Positions 1-6,529 of a DNA stretch of 37,641 nt are shown piece by piece (position 1 is the first letter of the stretch; the number at the start of each line of letters is the position of its first letter). The stretch covers positions 1-37,641 of the IMG/VR virus record IMGVR_UViG_3300042868_006295, one strand, 5' to 3'. Source of the DNA: a virus. A program made the position numbers and the translations under genes. The notes under the pieces are model-generated. The model worked only from the letters and a program-made list of their open reading frames with translations, was not told the origin of the DNA and did not search any database.

Positions 1-118
1 CTCCTACAAATACACCCAAGCAGGCCGGACCATTAACGACATCGACATCCCGAACATGGTTCGCATCGTGAACGGCACAGACCGCCTCGCAGCCCAGCGC
101 AACGCAATCGGCATTTAA
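1..118 (+). CDS. FII: Tail tube protein, 3' end (duplicate of the end of 37123-37632)
   Basis: This is the last part of the tail tube gene, read in frame up to a TAA at 116-118. It is partial only because the circular genome was cut here; the full gene is at 37123-37632. Once the ends are joined, the tube gene is followed after 9 bases by the tail assembly chaperone at 128. Confidence 0.9.
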   Translation, partial: SYKYTQAGRTINDIDIPNMVRIVNGTDRLAAQRNAIGI

Positions 119-127
119 TCCGGCGCA
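1..127. repeat. Left copy of 127-bp exact terminal repeat
   Basis: These 127 bases are identical to 37515-37641. The repeat begins inside the tail tube gene and ends one base before the next ATG. A repeat that cuts a gene at an arbitrary point, with length 127, is what a de Bruijn assembler run at k=127 leaves when it closes a circle. I read it as an assembly overlap of a circular or circularly permuted genome, not as a biological terminal repeat. Confidence 0.95.
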
Positions 128-391
128 ATGGCCAACAAAAAATCCACCGTCGAAATCGAACTCGATTTCCCGATCAAAATCGAAGGCGTCGAATGCCGGC
201 GTCTCACCCTCCGCAGGCCGAAGGTTGGCGACATCCTCGCAGCCGAGGAGGGGAGCAAAGGCGGCGGCGACAAAGAGACGGAAATACTGACCTTTGCCAA
301 CCTGTGCATGGTGACGCCCGTGGAAATCCGCGACCTCGATCTGGGCGACTACAAGAAGCTCCAGAAAGCTTTTTCCGGTTTTTTAGCCTAA
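128..391 (+). CDS. E: Tail assembly chaperone, gpE-like (short frame)
   Basis: An 87-residue protein resembling the P2 gpE / Mu gp41-type tail assembly chaperone. Such chaperones coat the tape measure protein while the tail tube polymerises and are not kept in the virion. The recognisable features are a beta-rich start with an L-x-L-R-R-P motif near residue 28 and a small acidic helical end. It lies between the tube gene and the tape measure gene, the standard place for this gene pair. The ATG at 128 has no Shine-Dalgarno sequence. Near its end the frame carries the heptamer T TTT TTA (379-385), in phase for a -1 shift into the E' frame. Identification rests on position plus sequence feel. 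Confidence 0.8.
   Translation: MANKKSTVEIELDFPIKIEGVECRRLTLRRPKVGDILAAEEGSKGGGDKETEILTFANLCMVTPVEIRDLDLGDYKKLQKAFSGFLA
379..385 (+). promoter_or_regulatory. Programmed -1 frameshift site (T TTT TTA)
   Basis: The heptamer is in phase X XXY YYZ with the gpE frame (codons GGT TTT TTA). A one-base slip back continues into the frame that ends at 513. Tail chaperone genes in this position are known to use -1 frameshifts, in P2 at a run of T. The shift yields a 128-residue E-E' fusion (86 codons before the slip, 42 after). Confidence 0.8.
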
Positions 392-513
392 CGCGGGAGG
401 ACGCCATGCGCGGCACTCTCGCACTGGCAAGCCACACCGGATGGAGCCTCGCAGAGATCAGCGCAATGACCGCCGAGGAGCTTGTGGACTGGTGCGGGAA
501 ACTTCCTAAATAA
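385..513 (+). CDS. Tail assembly chaperone E' extension (reached by -1 frameshift)
   Basis: After the slip at 379-385 translation continues S-L-T-R-E-D-A-M and ends at the TAA at 511-513, adding 42 residues. The added part contains a W-S-L-x-E-I-S-x-M-T-A-E-E-L motif. I recognise this as typical of the second domain of tail chaperones and of their lambda G-T counterparts, where it binds the tape measure protein. The frame has no good start of its own at the junction, and it ends just before the tape measure ATG at 517. Both points favour expression as a fusion. Confidence 0.75.
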   Translation, partial: SLTREDAMRGTLALASHTGWSLAEISAMTAEELVDWCGKLPK

Positions 514-516
514 AAA

Positions 517-2391
517 ATGGCGACCGAGAAAAAATACAAAGCGACAATCGAGATCGGCGGGGCCGTGGCAGGCTCGCTGAAATCGTCGTTTGCCGCCGTC
601 ACCGGGAACACGAAGATTCTTGGCGCTTCGATGTCGAAGCTAAGAACCCGCATGAAAGAAGTCGGTGCGGCGATGAAAGAGTCCGGCGCGGATACCGTCA
701 CGCTCGGCAAAGAGCTTGCCGCTCTGCAACGCAAAGCGGACGCAACCCGCAAAGTGATGGACTCGTGGGGAAAAATCAAACCCATCGGCGACAATTTTCA
801 GACCGTCCTTAAGCGCACCGCTGGCGGATTCGTCGCCATCGGCGCAGCAGCCGCCGCAGCAAGTGCTGCCGTGTGGAAACTCGGAACCGGCTTTGGTAAC
901 TTCGCCGACTCCGCAGCGGAAGGCGCGGCAACCCTTGGGACGGATGCAAACTTTCTCCTGTCCGTGCGCTACGCCGCAAGCCAAGTCGGAGCCTCCGCAG
1001 AGATGGCCGACAAAGCGCTTTCAGAAATGAACATCCGCCTTGTGGATGCTGGCGAGGACGGCAACAAGACCGGCGAGGCATTGAGCGAGCTTGGCCTCGA
1101 CATCGGCAAGCTCCAAAAAATGGACACAGCCTCGCAGTTCGCCACTATCTCGCAGGCGTTCAGCAAATACACCGGCAGCGTCAACAAAGCTAAGATCGCG
1201 ACGGACATTTTCGGCAAGGCAGGGCGCAAAATCCCGAACCTCCTCAACCTCGGCAAGGAAGGTCTGCAAGGCTACGCGCAAGCCGCGCAAGATGCGGGCT
1301 ACCTCCTCAGCGATTCCGACATGCTCATGGGCGATGCGTTCGACGAGGCGATGGGCCAATTCAACCTCGCTCTGCAAGGTTCACAAAACATCATCGGGCG
1401 CGAACTTCTTCCCGTGCTAACCGAGCTGATGACTTCCCTCGGTTCATTCATCCGCGAAAACGCGCCAAACATCAGAGCAATGGCGCAAGAGTTCGGCGGC
1501 TGGCTCAAAACCAACGGCCCGATCATCGGCGGACAGATCCGTGACATGGCGAAAAGCCTGGTCGAAATGGGCAAGGCCGCTTGGCCGTTCATCGAATCGG
1601 TTGGCGGCGTCAAAGCCGTGCTCGTGGGAATCGCCGCCGTAGCATTCGCCCCAGCTATCGCCGCAGTGGTCTCGCTTGGTGCATCTATCGTGATGGCGCT
1701 GCCCGCAGTGGTCTCCCTCACGACAGGACTCTGGGGCATGGCCGCAGCCGCAGCAGGAGGAAGCGCAGCTCTCCTGCCAATCATCGGCACGGTTGCCGTG
1801 GTCGCCGCTGGCGTGGTCGCCCTCGGCTTTGCCGTCAAGCATGTGGCCGACAACTGGGACACCTACGCATGGGCGCTAAACCAGGCATGGACGGCAACAA
1901 CCGGTTTCATTTCAAACATGGGCAGCGCAATCGGCGAATGGGTCAACAATACCACCATGGCCATCGCAGACATGGGAACGAGCATCTACGACTCGATAGC
2001 CGGAGCCTTCGACCGACTCACAGGCAAAATCGGCGCGTGGTTCTCATGGGTGCGCGAAAAATTCGCCAACCTCGGCAGCTCAATCAAAGGCGTCTTCACA
2101 GGCGGAGACGGCCCTGCACCGATTGACGGCGCACGCGCATCCGGCGGACCCGTGTCCGCAGGGAAGAACTACCTTGTCGGAGAGCGAGGCCCCGAAATCT
2201 TCTCACCCTCATCATCCGGGTCGATCATCCCCAACCACCGCGCAGGCGGCAGCGTAAGCAACGACAACCGCACGATCACCATCAACATCACCGCCAGCCC
2301 CGGCATGAACGAGCGCACGCTGGCCGACCTCGTGCTCGCTCGCCTCGATGGACGCCAAGCCGCCCTCGCTGGTGGCGCACTCTACGACTAA
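517..2391 (+). CDS. T: Tail tape measure protein
   Basis: A 624-residue protein that fixes tail length and probably helps DNA cross the envelope. The N-terminal third is charged and helical, with an Ala-rich hydrophobic stretch near residues 100-125. A second, long hydrophobic region spans about 355-445, as is usual for tape measure proteins. Near residue 541 the conserved C-terminal signature begins: G-G-P-V, then Y-L-V-G-E-R-G-P-E-I-F, then I-I-P-N. P2 gpT is about 815 residues, so a somewhat shorter tail than that of P2 is expected. It follows the E/E' chaperone and precedes U, X and D. The ATG sits in AAAAAATGG with no Shine-Dalgarno sequence. Confidence 0.92.
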   Translation: MATEKKYKATIEIGGAVAGSLKSSFAAVTGNTKILGASMSKLRTRMKEVGAAMKESGADTVTLGKELAALQRKADATRKVMDSWGKIKPIGDNFQTVLKRTAGGFVAIGAAAAAASAAVWKLGTGFGNFADSAAEGAATLGTDANFLLSVRYAASQVGASAEMADKALSEMNIRLVDAGEDGNKTGEALSELGLDIGKLQKMDTASQFATISQAFSKYTGSVNKAKIATDIFGKAGRKIPNLLNLGKEGLQGYAQAAQDAGYLLSDSDMLMGDAFDEAMGQFNLALQGSQNIIGRELLPVLTELMTSLGSFIRENAPNIRAMAQEFGGWLKTNGPIIGGQIRDMAKSLVEMGKAAWPFIESVGGVKAVLVGIAAVAFAPAIAAVVSLGASIVMALPAVVSLTTGLWGMAAAAAGGSAALLPIIGTVAVVAAGVVALGFAVKHVADNWDTYAWALNQAWTATTGFISNMGSAIGEWVNNTTMAIADMGTSIYDSIAGAFDRLTGKIGAWFSWVREKFANLGSSIKGVFTGGDGPAPIDGARASGGPVSAGKNYLVGERGPEIFSPSSSGSIIPNHRAGGSVSNDNRTITINITASPGMNERTLADLVLARLDGRQAALAGGALYD

Positions 2392-2393
2392 CC

Positions 2394-2846
2394 ATGGCCA
2401 ACGACACCATGCTCGCGCTCGGCGCTTTCCGGTTCTCCATTTCGACTGCCGCATATCAGCAACTGGAGCGGCAATCCTCCTACAAATGGGAGGAAGTCGA
2501 GCGATTCGGACAAGCCCCGCTGATGCAGTATTGTGGCTACGACTCCGAGACCATCAGCCTCCAAGGAACGATCTTGCCCGAATACAAAGGCGGTCTTGGA
2601 CAAATGTCGCAAATGCGCGTTCAAGCCTCCCTCGGAATCGCTCTGCCACTGGTAACTGGGACGGGGAACTATTACGGACTCTGGGTGGTCGAATCGATCA
2701 CCGAGGCGCAAGAGGTTTTCTGGTCAAACGGCCAGCCCCGCAAAATCGACTTTCAAATCAACCTCAAAAAATACGCCGAGGTAACGCTAAAGATCGGGCC
2801 TTTCAATGTGTCCGTGTCCGGGCTTCTGGGATCATTACTACGATGA
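2394..2846 (+). CDS. U: Tail protein U (P2 gpU-like)
   Basis: A 150-residue protein of the P2 GpU family, a tail protein essential for contractile tails, active near the baseplate end. The start M-L-A-L-G-x-F-x-F, the S-Y-K-W motif near residue 28 and the G-P-Y/G-Y-D to I-S-L-x-G segment near residues 47-57 are typical. The C-terminal Y-W-V/L-W-V-V-E-x-I and F-x-I-N-L-K motifs also fit, and length agrees with the family. It starts two bases after the tape measure stop (TAACCATGG) and its stop overlaps the start of X by three bases. The U-X-D order matches P2-like tail operons. Confidence 0.92.
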   Translation: MANDTMLALGAFRFSISTAAYQQLERQSSYKWEEVERFGQAPLMQYCGYDSETISLQGTILPEYKGGLGQMSQMRVQASLGIALPLVTGTGNYYGLWVVESITEAQEVFWSNGQPRKIDFQINLKKYAEVTLKIGPFNVSVSGLLGSLLR

Positions 2847-3058
2847 ACGTCTACAAAACCAAACAAGGCGACATGCTGGACGAAATTTGCCACAAGCACT
2901 ATGGCAGCACCTACGGGCAACAGGTCGAAACCGTCCTCGAGGTTAACCGCTCGCTTCGCCTAGCAGAGCAAGGCCCATATCTTCCCGCCGGAATCCACAT
3001 CGTCCTGCCCATCATCGAAGCACCGAAAGCCAAGGAAACGGTCTCGCTCTTCTCGTAG
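2843..3058 (+). CDS. X: Tail protein X (P2 gpX-like, LysM-type fold)
   Basis: A 71-residue protein of the phage tail X family. It opens with the signature K-T-K-Q-G-D-M-L-D-E-I-C-x-K-H-Y-G, which resembles a LysM domain and is nearly diagnostic for gpX. It ends with L-P-A-G-I-x-I-V-L-P. In P2, X is needed for tail assembly; the LysM-like fold suggests binding to peptidoglycan or to the hub. The ATG at 2843 overlaps the U stop, implying translational coupling. The next gene, D, starts three bases after the TAG. Confidence 0.92.
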   Translation: MNVYKTKQGDMLDEICHKHYGSTYGQQVETVLEVNRSLRLAEQGPYLPAGIHIVLPIIEAPKAKETVSLFS

Positions 3059-3061
3059 GCA

Positions 3062-4171
3062 ATGAAGCCAGACTTCAGAATCACAGGCCAAGGCGGCGAC
3101 CTCACGAAAACCTACGCTCAACGCCTCGCCAGCCTCACGATCACGGACAACTCGACCGAACAGGCTGACACGGTGTCCATCGAACTTTCCAACCACGACG
3201 GCAAACTCCCGATCCCATCCGAAGGCGAAATCCTGAGTATCGCCATCGGCTACGAGGGCAACACCGTGGACAAAGGCCAGTTCGTCATCGACCAAATTTC
3301 GCTCTCCGGTTTCCCAGAGCGCATGAGCCTATCCGGCAAAGCCGCCCCCTTCGCAGCGGCAGGAGGATTCTCGCCATTCCAAAGCCGCAAAACCCGCAGC
3401 TTCGACAACATCACCCTTGGCCAGCTTGTCACCAACATCGCCGCCGAGTGCGGCCTCATCCCCGGCATCGCGCCCCAATACTACACGGTGACGATTCCCC
3501 ACCTGGACCAAACCAACGAGAGCAACATGAACCTCCTCACGCGCCTCGCTCGTGATTACGAGGCGCTCATGAAGCCCACATTCGGGCGACTTCTCTTCCT
3601 GCCGCGCTCCACCGGCGCGAGCATTACCGGCGCACTCATCCCCGGCCCGACGATCACCAAAAGCGAGGTCGCCACCTACAGCGCCCAATTCAGCCAGCGC
3701 ACCAAATACGGCAGCGCGACAACCCGCTGGCACGATCCAACCACAGGCGAAACAAATTCCTTCAAGCTCGACGGAGAAGGGAGCGGAGCCGACTACGAGG
3801 CCCCGAACCTCTACCCCGACGAGACCGCCGCCAAAAACGCCGCCAAATCATTTTTAAAAAGCAGCGAGCGAGGCAGCGAATCGATAACGCTCTCCATGTC
3901 AGGCAGACCCGACATCATTGCCGAGGGCCTCATCACGCTCTCAGGATTCCCCGATGCGATGAACAAAAGCTGGACGATAAAGACCGTAACTCACTCTCTA
4001 AGCCCCAGCGGGTTCACAACCTCCGTGCAGGCCGAAATCAAAGACCTCTCCAGCACAAGCAACGCCGAGGCCACCCCGAACACGACGAGCGCAGCGAACA
4101 ATCCATCGACCCCCGCAGGCCGAAACATCGAGGCCGTGACTTGGAATCCTGAGACGAATTCGTTCGAGTAA
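3062..4171 (+). CDS. D: Baseplate hub protein D (P2 gpD-like)
   Basis: A 369-residue homologue of P2 gpD, close to the 387 residues of P2. It is the baseplate hub, equivalent to T4 gp27, and joins the tube to the gpV spike. The early L-T-I-T-D-N-x-x-x-Q-A-D-x-x-x-I-E-L-x-N motif near residues 25-45 is characteristic. Further matches are G-Y-x-G, an I-D-Q-I-S-L-S-G segment and the late W-x-I-x-x-V-x-H-S-L motif near residue 305. It is the last gene of the tail block that starts with the sheath gene at 36008, and is followed by terminator-like hairpins. Confidence 0.92.
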   Translation: MKPDFRITGQGGDLTKTYAQRLASLTITDNSTEQADTVSIELSNHDGKLPIPSEGEILSIAIGYEGNTVDKGQFVIDQISLSGFPERMSLSGKAAPFAAAGGFSPFQSRKTRSFDNITLGQLVTNIAAECGLIPGIAPQYYTVTIPHLDQTNESNMNLLTRLARDYEALMKPTFGRLLFLPRSTGASITGALIPGPTITKSEVATYSAQFSQRTKYGSATTRWHDPTTGETNSFKLDGEGSGADYEAPNLYPDETAAKNAAKSFLKSSERGSESITLSMSGRPDIIAEGLITLSGFPDAMNKSWTIKTVTHSLSPSGFTTSVQAEIKDLSSTSNAEATPNTTSAANNPSTPAGRNIEAVTWNPETNSFE

Positions 4172-4189
4172 CGGACATCTTCCTCCCGC

Positions 4190-4218
4190 CGTGACAAAAT
4201 AAATTTTTTTCTGTCACG
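4190..4218. terminator. Probable bidirectional terminator after the tail operon
   Basis: CGTGACA (4190-4196) and TGTCACG (4212-4218) are perfect inverted arms around an A/T-only core ending in seven T. The site lies about 20 bases after the D stop, where the tail transcript should end. The arms match the heptamer of the putative origin modules at 11703-11733 and 11917-11947, which may be chance or shared protein binding. Confidence 0.55.
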
Positions 4219-4252
4219 CCCGCTGCGCTTGTGTTCATGCGGCTCTGCGGGC
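4218..4252. other. GC hairpin next to the terminator
   Basis: GCCCGC (4218-4223) pairs with GCGGGC (4247-4252), followed by A/T-rich DNA. It could reinforce termination. The stem is only 6 bp, so support is weak. Confidence 0.3.
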
Positions 4253-4288
4253 CTCCAAAATTATTTTCATCTTTTTGAAAAAAAATTG

Positions 4289-4317
4289 TTGACGAGAAAT
4301 CAAGTTTGTGAGAGATT
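4289..4317 (+). promoter_or_regulatory. Possible promoter for the 4327-4956 small genes
   Basis: TTGACG (4289-4294) matches five of six positions of a -35 box. Seventeen bases later comes GAGATT (4312-4317), a poor -10. The site follows the tail terminators and precedes the small gene at 4327, and the surrounding DNA is markedly A/T-rich. The -10 is the weak point. Confidence 0.35.
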
Positions 4318-4326
4318 GATTGCGTT

Positions 4327-4494
4327 ATGAAAAACAACACCACGACAAAAATCCAAATGAGCAACAACGAAAGCCTGACACGCGGAATCACCCGCAACAA
4401 CGACGGCACATTTACAGCCATCACATTCAGCGCCTCCAAAACATTCAAAACCCAAGCCGGTGCAGTCCGCTGGCTTTCCGCCCGCCTCGGATAA
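4327..4494 (+). CDS. Small hypothetical protein, 55 aa
   Basis: The frame runs from ATG at 4327 to TAA at 4492-4494 and encodes 55 residues. It begins M-K-N-N-T-T-T-K-I, continues with an R-N-N-D-G-T-F-T-A-I-T-F strand-like segment and ends K-T-F-K-T-Q-A-G-A-V-R-W-L-S-A-R-L-G. The second half looks like a small beta-beta-alpha domain, and the W-L near the end is typical of a packed helix. I recognise no family. It is the first gene after the tail terminator and has a promoter-like sequence upstream, so it may be a cargo gene expressed separately from the tail genes. Confidence 0.5.
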   Translation: MKNNTTTKIQMSNNESLTRGITRNNDGTFTAITFSASKTFKTQAGAVRWLSARLG

Positions 4495-4505
4495 TCAAAC
4501 CAACC

Positions 4506-4643
4506 ATGAAAAACCAAACCATCAAACAAACGACGGCAGCAGGAAATATTGTGTGGGCTTTAAGCAAAAGCACGCTGGCTACAAAAACTAAAGTTGGAGC
4601 AGCAAAAGCCACGATCAAAGCAAACTTGAAGTTTTCAAAATAA
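4506..4643 (+). CDS. Small Lys/Thr-rich hypothetical protein, 45 aa
   Basis: A 45-residue frame with an ATG at 4506 in the AACCATG context shared by many genes here, 11 bases after the previous stop. The product is strongly basic and rich in Lys, Thr and Ala (A-T-K-T-K-V-G-A-A-K-A-T-I-K), resembling a small nucleic-acid-binding or histone-tail-like peptide. No family is recognised. The start context and spacing support expression, but a frame this short could be fortuitous. The complementary strand also has a hydrophobic open frame here, which I regard as a shadow. Confidence 0.4.
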   Translation: MKNQTIKQTTAAGNIVWALSKSTLATKTKVGAAKATIKANLKFSK

Positions 4644-4653
4644 TCCGCCACCC

Positions 4654-4680
4654 GGCGCGGGTTCGATCCCCGCGCCAGCC
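4654..4680 (+). other. tRNA 3'-end-like hairpin (T arm plus acceptor strand)
   Basis: GCGGG-TTCGATC-CCCGC (4657-4673) is a canonical tRNA T arm, followed by GCCAGCC (4674-4680) where the 3' acceptor strand would lie. The hairpin extends to 8 bp (4654-4661 with 4669-4676). A partial partner for the acceptor strand, GCTGGC, lies at 4574-4579, but that is 100 bases away and no good anticodon arm lies between. It may be a truncated tRNA, an old attachment-site remnant or just a hairpin. Confidence 0.4.
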
Positions 4681-4716
4681 TTGACCAACCAAACCAAAAA
4701 CCAAAAAATCAAAAAA

Positions 4717-4956
4717 ATGAAAACCTACAAAATCGCTCACGCAAAAAAATTAGCCAACGGATGGGACTTGGAATTTTCTTCTTACGGAGAATTTTTCACC
4801 AAACTAAATGAAGCTCAGGAACAAGCCGATTTTAAAAACAAAAAACTCATGCAAAGTTACGCAGACGGAAATGGAATGAACCTGCAAGAGTTTATCGACT
4901 CCGGTCGCGCCAACGAAATCGAGGAATACTACCATGTCATCGAAGTCGCTGAATAA
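4717..4956 (+). CDS. Hypothetical protein, 79 aa
   Basis: I place the start at ATG 4717 (M-K-T-Y-K-I-A-H), not at the upstream TTG 4681, because the extra N-terminus would be low-complexity and would overlap the tRNA-like hairpin. The 79-residue product has an N-terminal beta hairpin (Y-K-I-A to W-D-L-E-F) and a middle helix rich in Glu, Gln and Lys. An acidic end follows (E-I-E-E-Y-Y-H-V-I-E-V-A-E). No family is recognised. The codons are more A/T-rich than in the tail genes, which hints at separate acquisition. It overlaps the next gene by 23 bases. Confidence 0.6.
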   Translation: MKTYKIAHAKKLANGWDLEFSSYGEFFTKLNEAQEQADFKNKKLMQSYADGNGMNLQEFIDSGRANEIEEYYHVIEVAE

Positions 4957-5227
4957 GCCCACCCACGGCGGCCCGCGCAAAGGAGCGGGTCGCCCGCAAG
5001 GCAAGAAGTCAGCCAACGCCAAAGGCCGAACCGCAGTGACGCGCAGCGTCTCCATGCAGCCCGAATCCTGGGACAAGCTCGACCGGCTGCGCGGCACGAT
5101 GAGCCGAGGCAAGTTCATTGAGTCGATGCTTCCAGCCGGGGGAGGCGGGAAACAATACGAGGTCGTTTGCGATATCCAAAAAGGCGAAATCCATTTATTG
5201 GAGCTAAAATCGGGTAACAGCGGGTAA
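4934..5227 (+). CDS. Small ribbon-helix-helix-like DNA-binding protein beside attP
   Basis: A 97-residue basic protein. The N-terminus has G-G-P-R-K-G-A-G-R-P (residues 12-21), an AT-hook-like G-R-P motif common in small phage regulators. Residues about 35-65 fit a ribbon-helix-helix fold: T-R-S-V-S-M as the strand, then two short helices ending R-G-K-F-I-E-S-M-L. It is the last gene before attP, and two of the CGGGTAACA arm repeats overlap its final codons and stop. That location suits a recombination directionality factor or an integrase-region regulator, but the role is inferred from position only. Confidence 0.6.
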   Translation: MSSKSLNKPTHGGPRKGAGRPQGKKSANAKGRTAVTRSVSMQPESWDKLDRLRGTMSRGKFIESMLPAGGGGKQYEVVCDIQKGEIHLLELKSGNSG

Positions 5228-5230
5228 CAG
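5211..5230 (+). repeat. Arm-type repeats, left side of attP (2 copies)
   Basis: Two perfect tandem copies of CGGGTAACAG occupy 5211-5220 and 5221-5230, to the left of the tRNA-derived core. Three more copies of CGGGTAACA lie to the right of it. Repeats flanking an attP core and close to the integrase gene are the expected arm-type binding sites for the N-terminal domain of a tyrosine integrase. Confidence 0.7.
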
Positions 5231-5267
5231 CCGCGCAAGCCGTTGATTTACAAACACCTAAAACAGA

Positions 5268-5322
5268 CTTAAAATCCCTTATTCCGAAAGGAGTGTGCGG
5301 GTTCGAGTCCCGCCGCCGGCAC
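5268..5322 (+). other. attP: attP core: 3' half of tRNA-Leu(UAA)
   Basis: The sequence matches a tRNA-Leu from its anticodon loop to its 3' end. The loop is CTTAAAA with anticodon TAA at 5270-5272, and the 3' anticodon strand is TCCCT. A long class II variable arm (TTCCGAAAGGAG) follows, then the T arm GCGGG-TTCGAGT-CCCGC (5297-5313), and finally CGCCGGC plus discriminator A (5314-5321). The 5' anticodon strand is not complementary, so tRNA identity begins at the anticodon loop. That is the usual crossover point of tRNA-targeting tyrosine integrases. Confidence 0.85.
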
Positions 5323-5392
5323 TGGGTGGGAGGGCTTCTTTGGCGCTCTGGGTGCGGGTTGGCGGGGTTTTCTTGTCGCTACTCTGCTCAAC

Positions 5393-5421
5393 TTGTCAAT
5401 ACTTCAAAAAGCGTTTTTACT
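5393..5421 (+). promoter_or_regulatory. Possible integrase promoter
   Basis: TTGTCA (5393-5398), a 17-base spacer and TTTACT (5416-5421) match five and four of six consensus positions. Transcription would start near 5428, directly at the right arm repeats (5430-5459), so integrase binding there could repress its own gene. The boxes were chosen by eye. Confidence 0.4.
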
Positions 5422-5429
5422 TGGTTTTT

Positions 5430-5459
5430 CGGGTAACACGGGTAACAGTTCGGGTAACA
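5430..5459 (+). repeat. Arm-type repeats, right side of attP (3 copies)
   Basis: CGGGTAACA occurs at 5430-5438, 5439-5447 and 5451-5459. The last copy ends on the A of the integrase ATG. The spacing of 9 and 12 bases differs from the perfect 10-base tandem on the left arm. Confidence 0.7.
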
Positions 5460-6484
5460 TGAAAGCCCGATACTTTGTTACTCCACACACGGCACGACCT
5501 GGCACTTGGAAGCTTGAGATTCCTGCGTCGGTGTCGGGGAGCAGGATCAAGCGGTTTTTCCGCACGGAGGCGGAGGCTTGGGCGGCGGGCCCTGCTCTTT
5601 TGGAGGCTTTGCAAAAAACAGGGACGGAAGGACTGAAGGAGAAGGAACAAGCGGGGCTTTCGATGCGTTCGGCGATTCGGGATTATGTTGCGACCAAGGC
5701 CAAATCCTCTGAGGAGCACAAGTCGAAGGTTGAGCGGGTCTGCGGTAAGTTGCTGGAGGCGTTCGACGGGCCGGTGGCGAATGTGACGCCGCTCAAGGCG
5801 GGGAAGTGGTTTGACTCGGTGGAAGGATCACCGACGACACGGGCGGGCTGGCATCGCTACGCGAGCGGTTTTTTTGCGTGGTGCGTCGATATGGAGCTTA
5901 TCGACCGAAATCCGCTGCGGCGGATACGAGCGCCAAAGGCCGAGGCGAAAAGGTCGCTCGTCACAGCCGGGGAAATGGGAACGATCTTGGCCGAGGACAT
6001 GAGCGACGAGCTTCGGGCGTGGTTTCTCCTCGGAGGGTTTGCGGGGCTGCGATCCATCGAGGTGCGGCGGATGCGGTGGGAGGATATTGACGCCGCGAGG
6101 GGAGAGATCGAGGTGCGGCGGGAGGTTTCCAAGCAATCCAGCGGACTGCCAGAGCGTATCGTTGATTTCACCGAGCCGTTGACGCGAAGGGCGGCGTTCT
6201 TTGTGGGCGATAAAAAGAAGGGGCTGATTTTGCCACCAGCCTCTCTGCGCATTTATCAAGAGCGTCAGGCGCTCATCAGGCGCTTGCACAAGGCGGGCAA
6301 GGTGCCGTGGTCGCAGTTTCCAGAAAACGCCCTGCGGCATTCCTTCGCAACCTACCACTTGGGGCGCGGGCAGGATGCTGGGAAAACCGCTCACCAGCTT
6401 GGACACTCAACGACCGCGATGGTAAAAAGGGTCTATGCCGTGCCATCGCGCCGTGCGGATTGGCGGGCGTGGTGGGCCGTTTAA
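5459..6484 (+). CDS. int: Tyrosine-family site-specific integrase
   Basis: A 341-residue tyrosine recombinase that should integrate the phage at tRNA-Leu(UAA), whose 3' half lies 137 bases upstream. A core-binding domain occupies about residues 70-150. Catalytic residues are visible: the first Arg in G-L-R-S-I-E-V-R near residue 200, the L-R-H-S-F-A-T box with Arg near 293, the L-G-H-S motif near 315, and the nucleophile Tyr326 in R-V-Y-A-V. The usual first His of the H-x-x-R box is Asn, a variant also seen in related integrases. I start at ATG 5459: the frame is open upstream from a TTG at 5393, but that stretch reads through the arm-type repeats. It is convergent with the RHH gene. Confidence 0.93.
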   Translation: MKARYFVTPHTARPGTWKLEIPASVSGSRIKRFFRTEAEAWAAGPALLEALQKTGTEGLKEKEQAGLSMRSAIRDYVATKAKSSEEHKSKVERVCGKLLEAFDGPVANVTPLKAGKWFDSVEGSPTTRAGWHRYASGFFAWCVDMELIDRNPLRRIRAPKAEAKRSLVTAGEMGTILAEDMSDELRAWFLLGGFAGLRSIEVRRMRWEDIDAARGEIEVRREVSKQSSGLPERIVDFTEPLTRRAAFFVGDKKKGLILPPASLRIYQERQALIRRLHKAGKVPWSQFPENALRHSFATYHLGRGQDAGKTAHQLGHSTTAMVKRVYAVPSRRADWRAWWAV

Positions 6485-6529
6485 GGCTGCGCGCAGAAAA
6501 GCATTGGTAAAACGATAAAAGCCAACAAG

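Noticed and set aside
4445-4651. Leftward hydrophobic frame with two apparent transmembrane helices
   Set aside because: It is complementary to Lys- and Thr-rich plus-strand codons, which mirror as Phe, Leu and Val. No promoter or partner gene supports it.
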